A DNA stretch of 64,000 nt, taken from assembly GCF_016495405.1 (NCBI RefSeq), contig NZ_CP044522.1, positions 3,023,638 to 3,087,637 on the forward strand, written 5' to 3'. This document shows, one piece after another, positions 20,503 to 29,408 of the stretch. Within the stretch, counting starts at the first letter, position 1. Each line of letters opens with the position of its first letter. The notes below the pieces were generated by a model. That model had not been told where the DNA came from. It saw only the letters and a program-made list of their open reading frames with translations, and did no database searches. The position numbers and the translations under genes were made by a program. Origin of the DNA: Cobetia sp. cqz5-12. Lineage in GTDB: Bacteria; Pseudomonadota; Gammaproteobacteria; Pseudomonadales; Halomonadaceae.

Positions 20503-21414
20503 ATGCACTTTCCCCGCAGGGTACGCATCGTCGAGGTCGGCGCGCGCGACGGACTGCAGAACGAGTCGGTGCCCGTCGCGACCTCCACCAAGCTTGAGTT
20601 GATCCGGCGCCTGAGCGACAGCGGTCTTGCGCATGTCGAGGCCGCCAGCTTCGTCTCGCCCAGGTGGGTGCCGCAGATGGCCGATCACCGCGAGATCATG
20701 CTGGCGCTGCGCGATAGCCCTGCCGAGTCAGCGACCACTTACTCCGCTCTCACACCCAACATGAAGGGACTTGAGGCGGCGCTGGAGTGTGGTGTGCGCG
20801 AGGTGGCCGTATTCGGCTCGGCCAGCGAGTCCTTCTCGCAGCGCAACATCAACTGCTCGATCGCCGAGTCGCTGGAGCGCTTTGCGCCGGTGATGGAACA
20901 CGCCCTCAAGGCCGGTGTGCGTGTGCGCGGCTATGTGTCCTGCGTGCTCGGCTGCCCCTATGAAGGCGAGATAGCCCCCGCCGAGGTGGCTGCCGTCGCT
21001 CGCGAGCTCAAGGCCATGGGCTGCTACGAGGTGTCGCTGGGTGACACCATCGGCGTCGGCACCCCGCTCAAGGCCAAGCACATGCTGGAGCAGGTCAGTC
21101 GCGAGGTGCCGATCGCGCAGCTCGCCGCCCACTTTCACGACACCTACGGCCAGGCGCTCGCCAACCTCTACGCCGTGCTGGAAGAAGGCATCGCGGTGAT
21201 CGACAGCTCCGTGGCGGGCCTGGGCGGCTGCCCCTACGCCAAGGGTGCCTCGGGCAATGTCGCCAGCGAAGACGTGCTCTATCTGCTTGAGGGCATGGGC
21301 ATCGAGACAGGGGTGGACCTGGCAGCGCTGGCACAGACCGGCGACTGGATCAGCCGTGTGCTGGGGCGACCGAATGGCTCACGCGTCGGTCAGGCGCTGA
21401 TGGCCAGTGGCTGA
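20503..21414 (+). CDS. liuE: Hydroxymethylglutaryl-CoA lyase
   Basis: Splits HMG-CoA to acetyl-CoA and acetoacetate, ending the liu pathway. The 303-aa TIM-barrel protein begins RVRIVEVGARDGLQNE, contains the divalent-metal and catalytic residues around AAHFHDTYGQALANLYA near 206, and ends with the lyase signature SVAGLGGCPYAKGASGNV near 233. The ribosome site AAGGAG overlaps the liuD stop region, 6 bp apart. No acetoacetate-CoA transferase follows in the window. Confidence 0.96.
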   Translation: MHFPRRVRIVEVGARDGLQNESVPVATSTKLELIRRLSDSGLAHVEAASFVSPRWVPQMADHREIMLALRDSPAESATTYSALTPNMKGLEAALECGVREVAVFGSASESFSQRNINCSIAESLERFAPVMEHALKAGVRVRGYVSCVLGCPYEGEIAPAEVAAVARELKAMGCYEVSLGDTIGVGTPLKAKHMLEQVSREVPIAQLAAHFHDTYGQALANLYAVLEEGIAVIDSSVAGLGGCPYAKGASGNVASEDVLYLLEGMGIETGVDLAALAQTGDWISRVLGRPNGSRVGQALMASG

Positions 21415-21660
21415 AGGCGAGTGGATAGAAGCGAGTAGCTGAGAGCGATCTGCGTGAGACGCTGGCAAGACCAGCACGGCGCGCACCGATTGCGACCAAG
21501 GGCCGCACTGGATGGTCGCTGTCACGGAATCGGTGTAGGCTTGCCGCCGTTCGCGCACCGCTTGAGCCCGATGCGCGCCTTCCAACACCCTGTCTCTTCC
21601 TGAACCTTGACCCGTGTGCTTGCCGGGAAAAGCGCGAGAGACTGATTTCAGGACACCGTG

Positions 21661-21996
21661 ATGAGCGCCCTTCCGAACTGCCCGGCCTGCAATTCCGAAT
21701 ACACCTACGACGACGGCATGCAGTACGTCTGCCCTGAATGTGCCCATGAGTGGTCCAAGGAAGCCGCCGTCGAGGAAGCCGGTCCGGTATTCCGCGATGC
21801 CAACGGCAACGAGCTGATCGATGGCGATACCGTCACCGTCATCAAGGACCTGAAGATCAAGGGCACCTCCTCCGTCGTCAAGGTCGGCACCAAGGTCAAG
21901 AACATCCGCCTGGTGGATGGCGATCACGACATCGACTGCAAGATCGATGGCGTCGGTCCGATGAAGCTCAAGTCGATGTTCGTCAAGAAAGCCTGA
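21661..21996 (+). CDS. yjdM: YjdM/PhnA-family zinc-ribbon protein
   Basis: A 111-aa cytosolic protein with an N-terminal zinc ribbon (CPAC at 7-10 and CPEC at 24-27) and a C-terminal SH3-like PhnA domain ([18 protein letters not shown] near 52). Length and order are normal. The family was once called phosphonoacetate hydrolase PhnA, but this is not the enzyme; the function is uncertain. The ATG at 21661 is used; a GTG directly before it would add one residue. It stands alone, 246 bp after liuE. Confidence 0.93.
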   Translation: MSALPNCPACNSEYTYDDGMQYVCPECAHEWSKEAAVEEAGPVFRDANGNELIDGDTVTVIKDLKIKGTSSVVKVGTKVKNIRLVDGDHDIDCKIDGVGPMKLKSMFVKKA

Positions 21997-22015
21997 TCGC
22001 TCTACTTGCCTGACA

Positions 22016-22059
22016 CGACGATGCCCCGCCTGCGCCATGTGCGCGACGGGGCATCGTCG
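22016..22059. terminator. Terminator-like hairpin after yjdM
   Basis: Perfect 12-bp arms CGACGATGCCCC (22016-22027) and GGGGCATCGTCG (22048-22059), followed only by TTTG. It lies 20 bp after the yjdM stop and could work in both directions for yjdM and the minus-strand gene at 22185. Confidence 0.7.
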
Positions 22060-22090
22060 TTTGCGGACTGTCGTTTGTGGACTGTCGTTT
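22060..22090. repeat. Tandem array, 14-bp unit x 2.2
   Basis: TTTGCGGACTGTCG (22060-22073) is followed by TTTGTGGACTGTCG (22074-22087) and the start of a third copy. It abuts the hairpin at 22016-22059. Confidence 0.7.
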
Positions 22091-22184
22091 CCAGCCCGCC
22101 ATTTCCGGCTTGCCGAGGCGCCTTGCCCAGCCCGCTCTGGCCAGCCCTGTCCCGCACCAGCCCACCACCCCAGCAAGTGCTCAC

Positions 22185-22553
22185 TCACTCCTCAGGCGAC
22201 GTCTTGTCCAGCGGCGTGACCTTGGACAGGCGTATGCGGCGCTGACCGCCGACCTCGAATTCAAAGCGGCCGCTCACCTGAACCTCACGCCCGATATAGG
22301 CACCGATGCGCTCCGGTGGCAGCAGTTCCAGGCGCTGCTGCCCTTCGCCTTCCAGCCAGTAGCGGTTGGGCACGTCTTCGCTGCGCACCCTGCCCTGCAC
22401 GGCCACCTGCTCGCCCTGCCAGGCCTCGGAGTGTTCCAGCAGCGTCGCCACGCTGGTAGGGCGCGGGCCATTGACGCCATCGCATCCCGCCCCGGCCATC
22501 AGCATCACCGCCACGGCCACCATCGCCAGCCAGTGTTGCATCCCCTTGTTCAT
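22185..22553 (-). CDS. Small secreted or lipid-anchored protein of unknown function
   Basis: The 122-aa product begins MNKGMQHWLAMVAVAVMLMAGAGC, a signal sequence with a possible but weak lipobox (GAGC). GAGGA stands six bases before this ATG, which decides the start; the frame is open much further upstream. The mature part (VATLLEHSEAWQGEQVAVQG, RIGAYIGREVQVSGRFEFEVGG) looks like a short OB-fold of the kind found in bacterial cytochrome-maturation or nucleic-acid-binding-like envelope proteins. I cannot assign a role. It converges with yjdM. Confidence 0.65.
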   Translation of the reverse strand: MNKGMQHWLAMVAVAVMLMAGAGCDGVNGPRPTSVATLLEHSEAWQGEQVAVQGRVRSEDVPNRYWLEGEGQQRLELLPPERIGAYIGREVQVSGRFEFEVGGQRRIRLSKVTPLDKTSPEE

Positions 22554-23033
22554 CTTCATTCCTCGCGCGACTGATACTTCATCGGGGGCTACCCGCTCGC
22601 TCATCCACTCGCTTGCGGCTTGAGGGGACTCGGGCAACGGCCCGGCAGTCGAGTTCCTCGCCCCTCGCGTCGAATGGCGATATCTCGTGGTCACCCAGAC
22701 GCACCTGACGCCTGACGTGGACTCATGCACAGTCTGACAGCTGCCACGCGAGGCGATAACTCCCTGACCAATAGAATCAGCCATCAGGATCAGTCCTCAA
22801 CGCGGGCCGTGAGGCGCCGCGCCACCCTTGAGCCCCATCACGACTCTGAGGCCTGTCATGCTGAGGCATGGTCGCCGCGCGGTGTCTGCATGCACCGCCC
22901 TTGTCTCGCGCGCCTGCCGCACCTATATCATTGCCCGCAGGGACACGCCGCGTCATCGACGAGACATGAGTGAAACGCTTCGTCACAACACCCTGCCCAC
23001 AACGCCCTGCCGGCATCCCATCAGGAGAATGAC
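22554..23033. other. 480-bp gap with no recognised element
   Basis: The gap separates the divergent secreted-protein and SDR genes and must hold both promoters. I see no convincing -35/-10 pair, repeat or RNA gene. CAGGAGAATGAC just before 23034 is the SDR ribosome site. Confidence 0.4.
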
Positions 23034-23888
23034 ATGAAGACAGCCAAGGTGGCCTATATCACCGGCGGTGCTCAAGGCATCGGCCGCGGCATCAGCGACT
23101 ACCTGCTCGCCCACGGCTGGCGCGTGGCCCTGGCGGATATCGATGCCGAGGCAGGCCAGCAATATCGGGAGATGAAGAAGCGACAGGCGAGCGGGCTTGC
23201 AGAGGAGCCTGCAGCGCCGCCGGGGGATCTTGCTGAACGCTCGGAAGCGCCGCTCGACGAGTCGCCCATAGAGGACATCGGTGAGCGTCTGCGCGTCTTC
23301 ACGCTGGATGTGCGTGACGAGAAATCCGTGGCCGCCAGCATCGCGGCTACCTGCGAGGCCTTCGGGCGGCTGGACGCGGTGATCAACAATGCCGCGATCG
23401 CTGACCCCTTCCAGGGCAAGCTTGAGGAGCTGTCGCTTGAGCGCTGGCATCAGGTACTCGACACCAGTCTGACCAGCAGCTTCCTGACCGCCAAGCATGC
23501 GGCGCGGCATCTGCGCGAGACCGGCGGCAGCATCGTCAATCTGGCCTCCAGCCGCGCCCTGCAGTCCGAGCCGCACAGCGAAGCCTACGCCGCCAGCAAG
23601 GGCGGCATCGTCGCCCTCACCCATGCCATGGCGATGAGCCTCGGGCCGGAGATTCGCGTCAATGCCATCAGCCCGGGCTGGATCGACGTCAGCGCTCTGC
23701 AGAAAAGCGGCGAGGCCGAGTCGCTGAGTGACGAAGACCACGCCCAGCATCCCGTCGGGCGCGTCGGCCATGTCGATGACATCGCCGCGCTGGTGGCCTT
23801 CCTGACCTCGGACAAGGCCGGCTTCATCACCGGCCAGAATCATGTCGTCGATGGCGGCATGACGCGCAAGATGGTTTACGCCGACTGA
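23034..23888 (+). CDS. Short-chain dehydrogenase/reductase with an insert
   Basis: A 284-aa classical SDR: NAD(P)-binding TGGAQGIGRG near residue 10, the NNAAIAD motif near 120, a Ser at IVNLASSRA near 164 and catalytic YAASK near 183. Asp38 in ADID after the second strand suggests NAD(H) preference. Between ADIDAEAGQQY and LRVFTLDVRD there is an unusual charged, Pro-rich insert of about 38 residues (about 48-84). The substrate is unknown. It is monocistronic as far as seen. Confidence 0.88.
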   Translation: MKTAKVAYITGGAQGIGRGISDYLLAHGWRVALADIDAEAGQQYREMKKRQASGLAEEPAAPPGDLAERSEAPLDESPIEDIGERLRVFTLDVRDEKSVAASIAATCEAFGRLDAVINNAAIADPFQGKLEELSLERWHQVLDTSLTSSFLTAKHAARHLRETGGSIVNLASSRALQSEPHSEAYAASKGGIVALTHAMAMSLGPEIRVNAISPGWIDVSALQKSGEAESLSDEDHAQHPVGRVGHVDDIAALVAFLTSDKAGFITGQNHVVDGGMTRKMVYAD

Positions 23889-23906
23889 CAGGACAAGGCC
23901 GACTGA

Positions 23907-23959
23907 GACGATAAGGCCGACCGAGACGACAACGCCGACCGAGACGACAACGCCTGACG
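23907..23959. repeat. Tandem array, 18-bp unit x 3
   Basis: Units at 23907, 23925 and 23943 share the pattern GACGAYAASGCCGACCGA. The third unit runs into the left arm of the following hairpin. Confidence 0.75.
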
Positions 23960-23981
23960 CGATTGCACGTCAGGCGTTGTC
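23946..23981. terminator. Hairpin between convergent SDR and trxC
   Basis: Perfect 14-bp arms GACAACGCCTGACG (23946-23959) and CGTCAGGCGTTGTC (23968-23981), followed by a weak T-rich stretch. It probably terminates transcription from both sides. Confidence 0.7.
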
Positions 23982-24047
23982 AGTTCTTGAGCTGCGTCCG
24001 GGTTTCCCTGAACGCTCAACTGCGGACTTTACTCGCGCGGGCCGGGG

Positions 24048-24485
24048 TCACACCGCGTGCGGTGCCAGCCACTGCTTGAGCTGACCGGCCTGCATCACGC
24101 CGGATTCGCGCGCCAGCTCCTTGCCCTGCTTCATCACCAGCAGCGTCGGAATGCTGCGGATGCCGAAACGACCGGCCAGCGCCTGCTGGGCTTCGGTGTC
24201 GATCTTGGCGAAACGCACACGGGTGCCCATCTGCGCCGCGACTTCATTGAAGATCGGCCCCATCATCTTGCACGGGCCACACCAGCTGGCCCAGAAGTCG
24301 ATGACCACCGGCATTTCACTGCGCACCACCAGAGCCTCGAAGTTGTCGCTGGTCAGTTCCAGCGGCTCCTTGGGCAGCACGGCGGCGCTGCACTTGCCGC
24401 AGCTGGGGTTGTCATCCAGACGCGCGGTGGCCACACGATTGAGAGCGAGACATTGCGGACAGGCCAGCACGAGGGATTCAGACAT
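24048..24485 (-). CDS. trxC: Thioredoxin TrxC (thioredoxin 2)
   Basis: A cytosolic disulfide reductase with an N-terminal zinc finger. The 145 aa starting at 24485 (MSESLVLACPQC) show CPQC at 9-12 and CGKC at 29-32, then the thioredoxin fold with the active site WCGPC near residue 69 and the cis-proline segment SIPTLLVM near 112. The upstream in-frame codons are discarded because the zinc-finger N-terminus is standard. TrxC is typically part of oxidative-stress responses; no regulator site is evident here. Confidence 0.96.
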   Translation of the reverse strand: MSESLVLACPQCLALNRVATARLDDNPSCGKCSAAVLPKEPLELTSDNFEALVVRSEMPVVIDFWASWCGPCKMMGPIFNEVAAQMGTRVRFAKIDTEAQQALAGRFGIRSIPTLLVMKQGKELARESGVMQAGQLKQWLAPHAV

Positions 24486-24746
24486 GATCGGACTCCAGAA
24501 GAATGGGGATGCGGCGCGCTGCGCTGACGACTCAGCGTCAGACGCGTACCGATAAGCGCAGATCATACGACTCGTGGGCTGATAAGCAATTGAGTCACCT
24601 TATCGCCCTGATTGGCTGGCTGTATGAGCCCGCCTGATCTGAACACTCGCCTGACCTGAACGAACTGAACGTCCCCCCTGCCCTCAACCTGAAGGGCCCC
24701 ACCAGTCTTGGCAGGGCCCTGGACACTCAGCACACATGGGTGTCCA

Positions 24747-25814
24747 TCAGATGCTGGCCAGCCCGAACTTGATGCACAGTGTCACCAGCACCAACAGGAA
24801 GAGGGTTTCCACCACCATCAGGATCACCGGCTTCCAGCCCACCACCGCCAGCTTCTGGAACGACGTCTTGACGCCCAGCGCGGCAATTGCCGCCACCAGA
24901 CACCAGCGCGACAGATCGGTGAAGCCTTCCACGGCGACGCTCGGCACCCAGCCAAGGCTGTTGATCAACACCAGTGCCACGAAGGCGATCAGGAAGGTGG
25001 GGAACATCGGTACCTTGCCGCCCTCATCGCCATTGGCCTGGCGCGCACTGCGGAACAGCAGCATGAAGACCATCACCGCCGGTACCAGCATCGCCACGCG
25101 CAGCAGCTTGACGAAGGTCGAGACGTCCCCGGTGTGCTCGGAGATGATGTAGCCCGCGCCCACCACCTGAGCCACGTCATGGATGGTGCCGCCGAGGAAG
25201 ATGCCGGCCTCGGCATCATCCAGCCCCAGCAATCTGACGATCAGCGGATAGGTGATCATCGCCACAGTCGAGAGGGTCGTCACCCCGACCACGGTCATTA
25301 TGGTGTGACGCTCGCTGGTGGCGTTGCGCGGCATCACCGCCGACAGCGCCAGCGCCGCCGAGGCACCGCAGATGGCCACCGAGCCGCCGGTCAATAGCCC
25401 CATGTCGCGGTCCAGCCCCATCACGCGGGCCAGCAGCGCGCCGAACAGGATGGTCGCCACCACCCCGAGCACCACCGTGATCACCGGGCCGAGGCCGAGA
25501 CTCGCGACCTGCTCCAGCGTGATGCGCACGCCCAGCAGGGCCACGCCGAGGCGCAGTACCGTCTTGGAGGCGAACTCGATGCCCGCCTTGCACGGCCCCT
25601 CCTCGGAGAGAAAGTGCAGCGACATGCCGAACAGCAACGCATAGAGCAGCGTCGGGCCGCCGTAATGGTCAGCGATGAAGGTGGTCGCCAGCGCGATGAT
25701 GATGCAGATCAGAAGGCCCGGCATGATGATGCGCACGCGCCCTTCCAGGGTCCGCCACAGGCTGGTGGGCGGGGCGGGTGTGTCGTGCAGTGATGAACTG
25801 TTGTCAGTGGCCAC
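24747..25814 (-). CDS. YeiH/UPF0324-family putative sulfate or sulfite exporter
   Basis: A 355-aa membrane protein with about ten helices and the family stretches LYALLFGMSLHFL, GPCKAGIEFASKTVLRLGVALLG near 65, GGSVAICGASAALALS near 137 and GGTIHDVAQVVGAGYIIS near 203. The start is GTG with GAGGAATCC upstream. It lies 79 bp behind the GMC dehydrogenase gene on the same strand, so they are likely co-transcribed. Members next to sulfonate-degradation genes (TauZ type) are thought to export sulfite released by Xsc, which fits this locus well; transport itself is inferred. Confidence 0.85.
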   Translation of the reverse strand: MATDNSSSLHDTPAPPTSLWRTLEGRVRIIMPGLLICIIIALATTFIADHYGGPTLLYALLFGMSLHFLSEEGPCKAGIEFASKTVLRLGVALLGVRITLEQVASLGLGPVITVVLGVVATILFGALLARVMGLDRDMGLLTGGSVAICGASAALALSAVMPRNATSERHTIMTVVGVTTLSTVAMITYPLIVRLLGLDDAEAGIFLGGTIHDVAQVVGAGYIISEHTGDVSTFVKLLRVAMLVPAVMVFMLLFRSARQANGDEGGKVPMFPTFLIAFVALVLINSLGWVPSVAVEGFTDLSRWCLVAAIAALGVKTSFQKLAVVGWKPVILMVVETLFLLVLVTLCIKFGLASI

Positions 25815-25893
25815 GCGGATTCCTCAATCAGACCAGCAAGCGGTGACGGGCAAGCTGCCCCGCCGCGATGTGTCGTACAAGCACGAAGGCCTG

Positions 25894-27537
25894 CTAGCTG
25901 GCCTGGGCCATGTTCACCTGGGCGGCCTTGATCATGTCGGCGGCCTTCTCGGCGATCATGATGGTCGGCGCATTGGTATTGCCGGACACGATCACCGGCA
26001 TGATCGAGGCATCCACCACGCGCAAGCCGTGCAGGCCATGGACACGCAGCTCGTCATCTACCACCGCCAGCGCATCGTGGCCCATCTTGCAGGTGCCCGC
26101 CGGGTGATAGATGGTCTGGCTGAACTGACGCGCGGCTTCCAGCAGCTGCTCATCGCTCTGGTAGTGCGCGCCCGGCACATACTCCTCGCTGATCACCGAG
26201 GCCAGCGGCGCTGCCTGGGCGATACGCCGCGCCACCTTGATGGCATCGACCACCACGCGGCGGTCTTCCTCGGCGCTGAGATAGTTGGGCTGGATGGAAG
26301 GGTAGATGCTGGCATCGGCGCTGGTGATGCGCACCTGCCCGCGGCTGTGCGGGCGCAGCTGGCACACCGAGGACGTGAACGCCGAGAACGGATGCACGCC
26401 ATCGGCGGGCTTGTCGGCACTCAACGGCTGCATGTGGAACTGGATATCAGGGCGCGTCAGCCCCTCGCGCGACTGGGTGAAGGCGCACACCTGGCTGGCC
26501 GCCAGCGTCAGCGGGCCGGTACGCGTGAAGAGGTACTGGGTACCGACCGCCAGCTTCTTGAGCGGATGACGCACCTCGTCATTGAGGGTGCGGCACTGGG
26601 TCTTGAACACCAGCCGTACCTGCAGATGATCCTGCAGGTTTTCCCCGACGCCCGGCAGCGCGTGCAGGCAGTCGACGCCGACACTGGCCAGATGCTCGGG
26701 CTCACCGATACCGGAGCACTGCAGAATCTGCGGGCTGCCGATGGCGCCGCTGGACAGCAGCACCTCGCGCTCGGCGCGCGCCCTGTGAATCGTGTTCTTC
26801 ACCTCATACTCGACCCCGACGGCGCGCTTACCTTCCAGCAACACGCGACGACAGTGCGCATGCTTGACCAGCGTCAGATTGCTGCGCGTGAGGGCCGGGC
26901 GCAGGAAAGCCCTGGCCGTGCTGCAGCGCAGGCCCTTGTAGGTGGTCTGCTGGAAATAGCCGACCCCTTCCTGGCGCTCGCCATTGACGTCCTGGTTGCG
27001 CGGAATCCCCGCCTCCACCGCCGCCTCGATGAAGCGCTCGGCGATCTCGCGCTTGAGGCGCAGGTCAGAGACATGCAGCGGCCCATCGGTGCCGTGCCAC
27101 TCATCTGCGCCGCGCGCCTGACACTCCGACTTGCGGAAGTACGGCAGCACTGACTTGAAGTCCCAGCCCTTGTTGCCTGCCGCCGCCCAGTCGTCGTAGT
27201 CCTCATGCTGACCACGGATATACAGCAGCCCATTGAGCGAGCTGGAACCGCCCAGCACCTTGCCCCGCGGCCACTGCAGCCGACGACCATTGATACCCTT
27301 GTCAGGGTCGGTGAGATAGCACCAGTCGGTGGCCGGGTTGTGCATCGTCTTGAAGTAGCCCACCGGCACATGAATCCACGGATTCCAGTCCGAGCCGCCG
27401 GCTTCCAGCAGCAGGACCTTGATGGAGGGGTCTTCGCTTAGACGATTGGCTAGCACGCAACCGGCTGAACCCGCTCCGATCACGATGTAGTCATAGGCGG
27501 CTGATGCGTCTGCATTGGCGTAACGTGTTGTTTTCAT
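25894..27537 (-). CDS. GMC-family FAD oxidoreductase, candidate isethionate dehydrogenase
   Basis: A choline-dehydrogenase-like flavoenzyme of 547 aa: FAD site YIVIGAGSAGCVLANRL near residue 16, GGSSSLNGLLYIRG near 86, a GMC signature around SSGAIGSPQILQCSGIG near 260, the catalytic His in IYHPAGTCKMG near 480 and the second active-site segment VSGNTNAPTIMIAEKAADM near 513. The start MKTTRYAN is chosen because the ATG 15 bp upstream lies inside a palindrome. Divergence from a TRAP operon with an IclR gene, and the exporter behind it, matches the isethionate cluster (IseJ, IseKLM, IseR) known from Chromohalobacter relatives. Choline or another alcohol is the alternative. Confidence 0.85.
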   Translation of the reverse strand: MKTTRYANADASAAYDYIVIGAGSAGCVLANRLSEDPSIKVLLLEAGGSDWNPWIHVPVGYFKTMHNPATDWCYLTDPDKGINGRRLQWPRGKVLGGSSSLNGLLYIRGQHEDYDDWAAAGNKGWDFKSVLPYFRKSECQARGADEWHGTDGPLHVSDLRLKREIAERFIEAAVEAGIPRNQDVNGERQEGVGYFQQTTYKGLRCSTARAFLRPALTRSNLTLVKHAHCRRVLLEGKRAVGVEYEVKNTIHRARAEREVLLSSGAIGSPQILQCSGIGEPEHLASVGVDCLHALPGVGENLQDHLQVRLVFKTQCRTLNDEVRHPLKKLAVGTQYLFTRTGPLTLAASQVCAFTQSREGLTRPDIQFHMQPLSADKPADGVHPFSAFTSSVCQLRPHSRGQVRITSADASIYPSIQPNYLSAEEDRRVVVDAIKVARRIAQAAPLASVISEEYVPGAHYQSDEQLLEAARQFSQTIYHPAGTCKMGHDALAVVDDELRVHGLHGLRVVDASIMPVIVSGNTNAPTIMIAEKAADMIKAAQVNMAQAS

Positions 27538-27545
27538 TATTTTAT

Positions 27546-27609
27546 ATACCATATCGAGACATATTGTCTCATAATAATGGTATCAAAATTGAAATTCGTC
27601 AAATACGAA
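27546..27609 (-). promoter_or_regulatory. Palindromic promoter region of the GMC dehydrogenase gene
   Basis: Two nested structures: ATACCAT (27546-27552) with ATGGTAT (27577-27583) around GAGAC/GTCTC (27556-27570), and a separate TTCGT-N5-ACGAA at 27595-27609. A further TCGTTATACGA is at 27692-27702. These are operator-like for a dimeric regulator such as the IclR protein at 31449, but no matching copy was found before the TRAP gene. Confidence 0.5.
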
Positions 27610-27790
27610 ACACAGCGTCTCAATATCTTTGCCAAAGCTGAAAAAGTGCCCTACATTGAGATTTGAAACGCCGGTAACGGTACTTTTCGTCTCGTTATAC
27701 GACCAACTATGTAAGACGAACTAGCGAGAACGATACAGACCGCCAACATGGGCAATCACCATAGAGGCCAGAAGCAGGGCTCATGGGCGC

Positions 27791-27890
27791 TGGAGAGGTG
27801 CTTGAGGAGAGTTTGAGAAGAGTCTGGAAAGGGCTTGAGGAGACTCTGAAGAGACTTTGGGAGTTTTGGAGAGGCTTTGAAGAAATAGCG
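27791..27890. repeat. Purine-skewed imperfect repeats
   Basis: GCTTGAGGAGA occurs twice (near 27799 and 27833), each followed by variants of TTTGAGAAGAGTCT, giving about 34-bp imperfect copies. The region 27703-28105 has no gene I can support. Confidence 0.5.
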
Positions 27891-28105
27891 GATATGTCTG
27901 ACAAGCGCCCCGACATGCTCTGAAGAGACACGCCCTGAACAGGCACTGCGAAACGCCTGACAAATAAAGACGGGCATATAAGGACAGCAAATAAGGACGG
28001 ATAAACAAGCACTTGGCTAAAGAAGTGATCAACAAACGGCTTGCCGGACAAGCAGCGGAAGCAAGCCCCGCACCGCAAGACCCATAACAACGCCAACACA
28101 GGGCG

Positions 28106-28122
28106 AGTGATACGACATCACT
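28106..28122 (+). promoter_or_regulatory. Palindrome before TRAP importer 2
   Basis: AGTGAT-ACGAC-ATCACT, perfect 6-bp arms, centred 68 bp before the start codon at 28182. It is a plausible regulator site or upstream activator element. Confidence 0.4.
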
Positions 28123-28181
28123 TCCCGGCCGCCAGGCCTGCATCCCACCACAAAAGCAAACACAATACCGGGAGCACTACC

Positions 28182-29408
28182 ATGCCATCGCCACTCAGCA
28201 AGCTGTCACGCCGTGACTTCCTCGACATCTCGGGTCGCTTCGGTCTGACCTCGACCCTGCTGGCCGCCACCGGCCTCGGCGCAGGTCTTACCGCGTCCAC
28301 GCTGGCGCGTGCCGCCGATCAGGAGCAGCAGAAACGCTACAAGACTGCGCCCAAGTTCCAGCTGCGCTTCGGTGCCTCGGGCTTCAACGAGCGCAATCTC
28401 GATATCCAGAAGTCCGGCCAGCTGTTCTTCGCGCGGGATCTGGAAGAACGCACCAACGGCGCCATCCGCGTCGAATTCATGGGCAGCAACGAGGTCTGCA
28501 ACCAGCTGGACTGCGTCGGCAAGACCCAGCAGGGCATCGTCGATATCTACTCGGCCTCCACCCAGAATTCCTCGGGCAGCGCGCCCTATCTGAACGTGCT
28601 CGATTTCGCCTATCTGTTCCCCACCGTCGCCTCGATGTTCCACTTCTTCTATCACAAGAAGAGTGAGCAGCTGCTGCGCGAACCGCTGCGCCAGCGCCAC
28701 AACCTGCAGTTCCTGTTCACCCACTGTGACCTGCGCGGCATCATGCTCGGCCTCAAGTGGCAAGACAGACCGCTGGTCACCAGCATCGATGATCTCAAGG
28801 GCACCAAGAACCGCGTCACCGGCACCCAGATGGGCCGTATCGCGATGGAACAGCTGGGCCTGAACCCGGTGCCGGTCGCCTGGGAAGAGACCCTCGATGG
28901 CCTGCGCCAGGGCCTGCTGGATGGCGCCGAGACCTGGATGAGCGCCGTGGCCTACGCCGGCATGGCACCGGTGGTGTCGCAGGCGGTCGACCTGCGCTTC
29001 TTCGCCGGTACCGAACACACCGGCATGAGCCTGCCCAAGTTCGACAGCCTCGGCGCCGAACTGCAGGACCAGGTGATGGAGTCCGCCTACTGCGCGCAGA
29101 TCTTTACCCAGGGCATGAACGAGGCCGGGCGCTTCGAGATCGTCGGTGCCACCGAACACCCCGCCGCCGGTACCGTCTTCGCCGAGAACAATGTACGCGT
29201 GGCGCCGCTGTCGGACGCCGAACGCTCACGCGCGGAGCAGATGTGCTCGCCGGAATTCAATCCCGAACCGTGGGAGCAGTGGCGCGAGCGCCTCAACAAG
29301 TGGTCCGGCGGTCTCGATATCTATCAGGAAATCCATGATGTCGCGCGCGAGATTCCGCGTGATATCGCCGCCGTCAACGTCAAGCCGCAGCGCTGGTGGA
29401 GGGGGTAA
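28182..29408 (+). CDS. TRAP substrate-binding protein with Tat signal, importer 2
   Basis: The start at 28182 has GGGAG upstream and gives a twin-arginine signal (SRRDFLDISG, residues 8-17, then a hydrophobic stretch ending in ARA), so this receptor is exported folded. The 408-aa protein then shows the DctP fold: FQLRFGASGFNERNLDIQ, LKGTKNRVTGTQMGRIAMEQ near 205 and LDGLRQGLLDGAETWMS near 240. The longer open frame upstream is discarded. It is divergent from the GMC dehydrogenase gene; isethionate (IseK type) is the best-supported substrate guess, by context only. Confidence 0.9.
   Translation: MPSPLSKLSRRDFLDISGRFGLTSTLLAATGLGAGLTASTLARAADQEQQKRYKTAPKFQLRFGASGFNERNLDIQKSGQLFFARDLEERTNGAIRVEFMGSNEVCNQLDCVGKTQQGIVDIYSASTQNSSGSAPYLNVLDFAYLFPTVASMFHFFYHKKSEQLLREPLRQRHNLQFLFTHCDLRGIMLGLKWQDRPLVTSIDDLKGTKNRVTGTQMGRIAMEQLGLNPVPVAWEETLDGLRQGLLDGAETWMSAVAYAGMAPVVSQAVDLRFFAGTEHTGMSLPKFDSLGAELQDQVMESAYCAQIFTQGMNEAGRFEIVGATEHPAAGTVFAENNVRVAPLSDAERSRAEQMCSPEFNPEPWEQWRERLNKWSGGLDIYQEIHDVAREIPRDIAAVNVKPQRWWRG

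Noticed and set aside
22185..22784. Long 199-codon version of the minus-strand secreted protein
   Set aside because: The first 77 codons lack a signal sequence and ribosome site; the internal ATG at 22553 has both.
23034..23888. Sulfoacetaldehyde reductase (SDR of taurine-nitrogen metabolism)
   Set aside because: It is not adjacent to the sulfonate genes, which begin beyond trxC, and the unusual insert and lack of shared regulatory sites give no support.
25894..27537. Choline dehydrogenase BetA
   Set aside because: No betB or betI is adjacent and the neighbours are an exporter, a TRAP importer and an IclR gene. It remains possible on sequence grounds alone.
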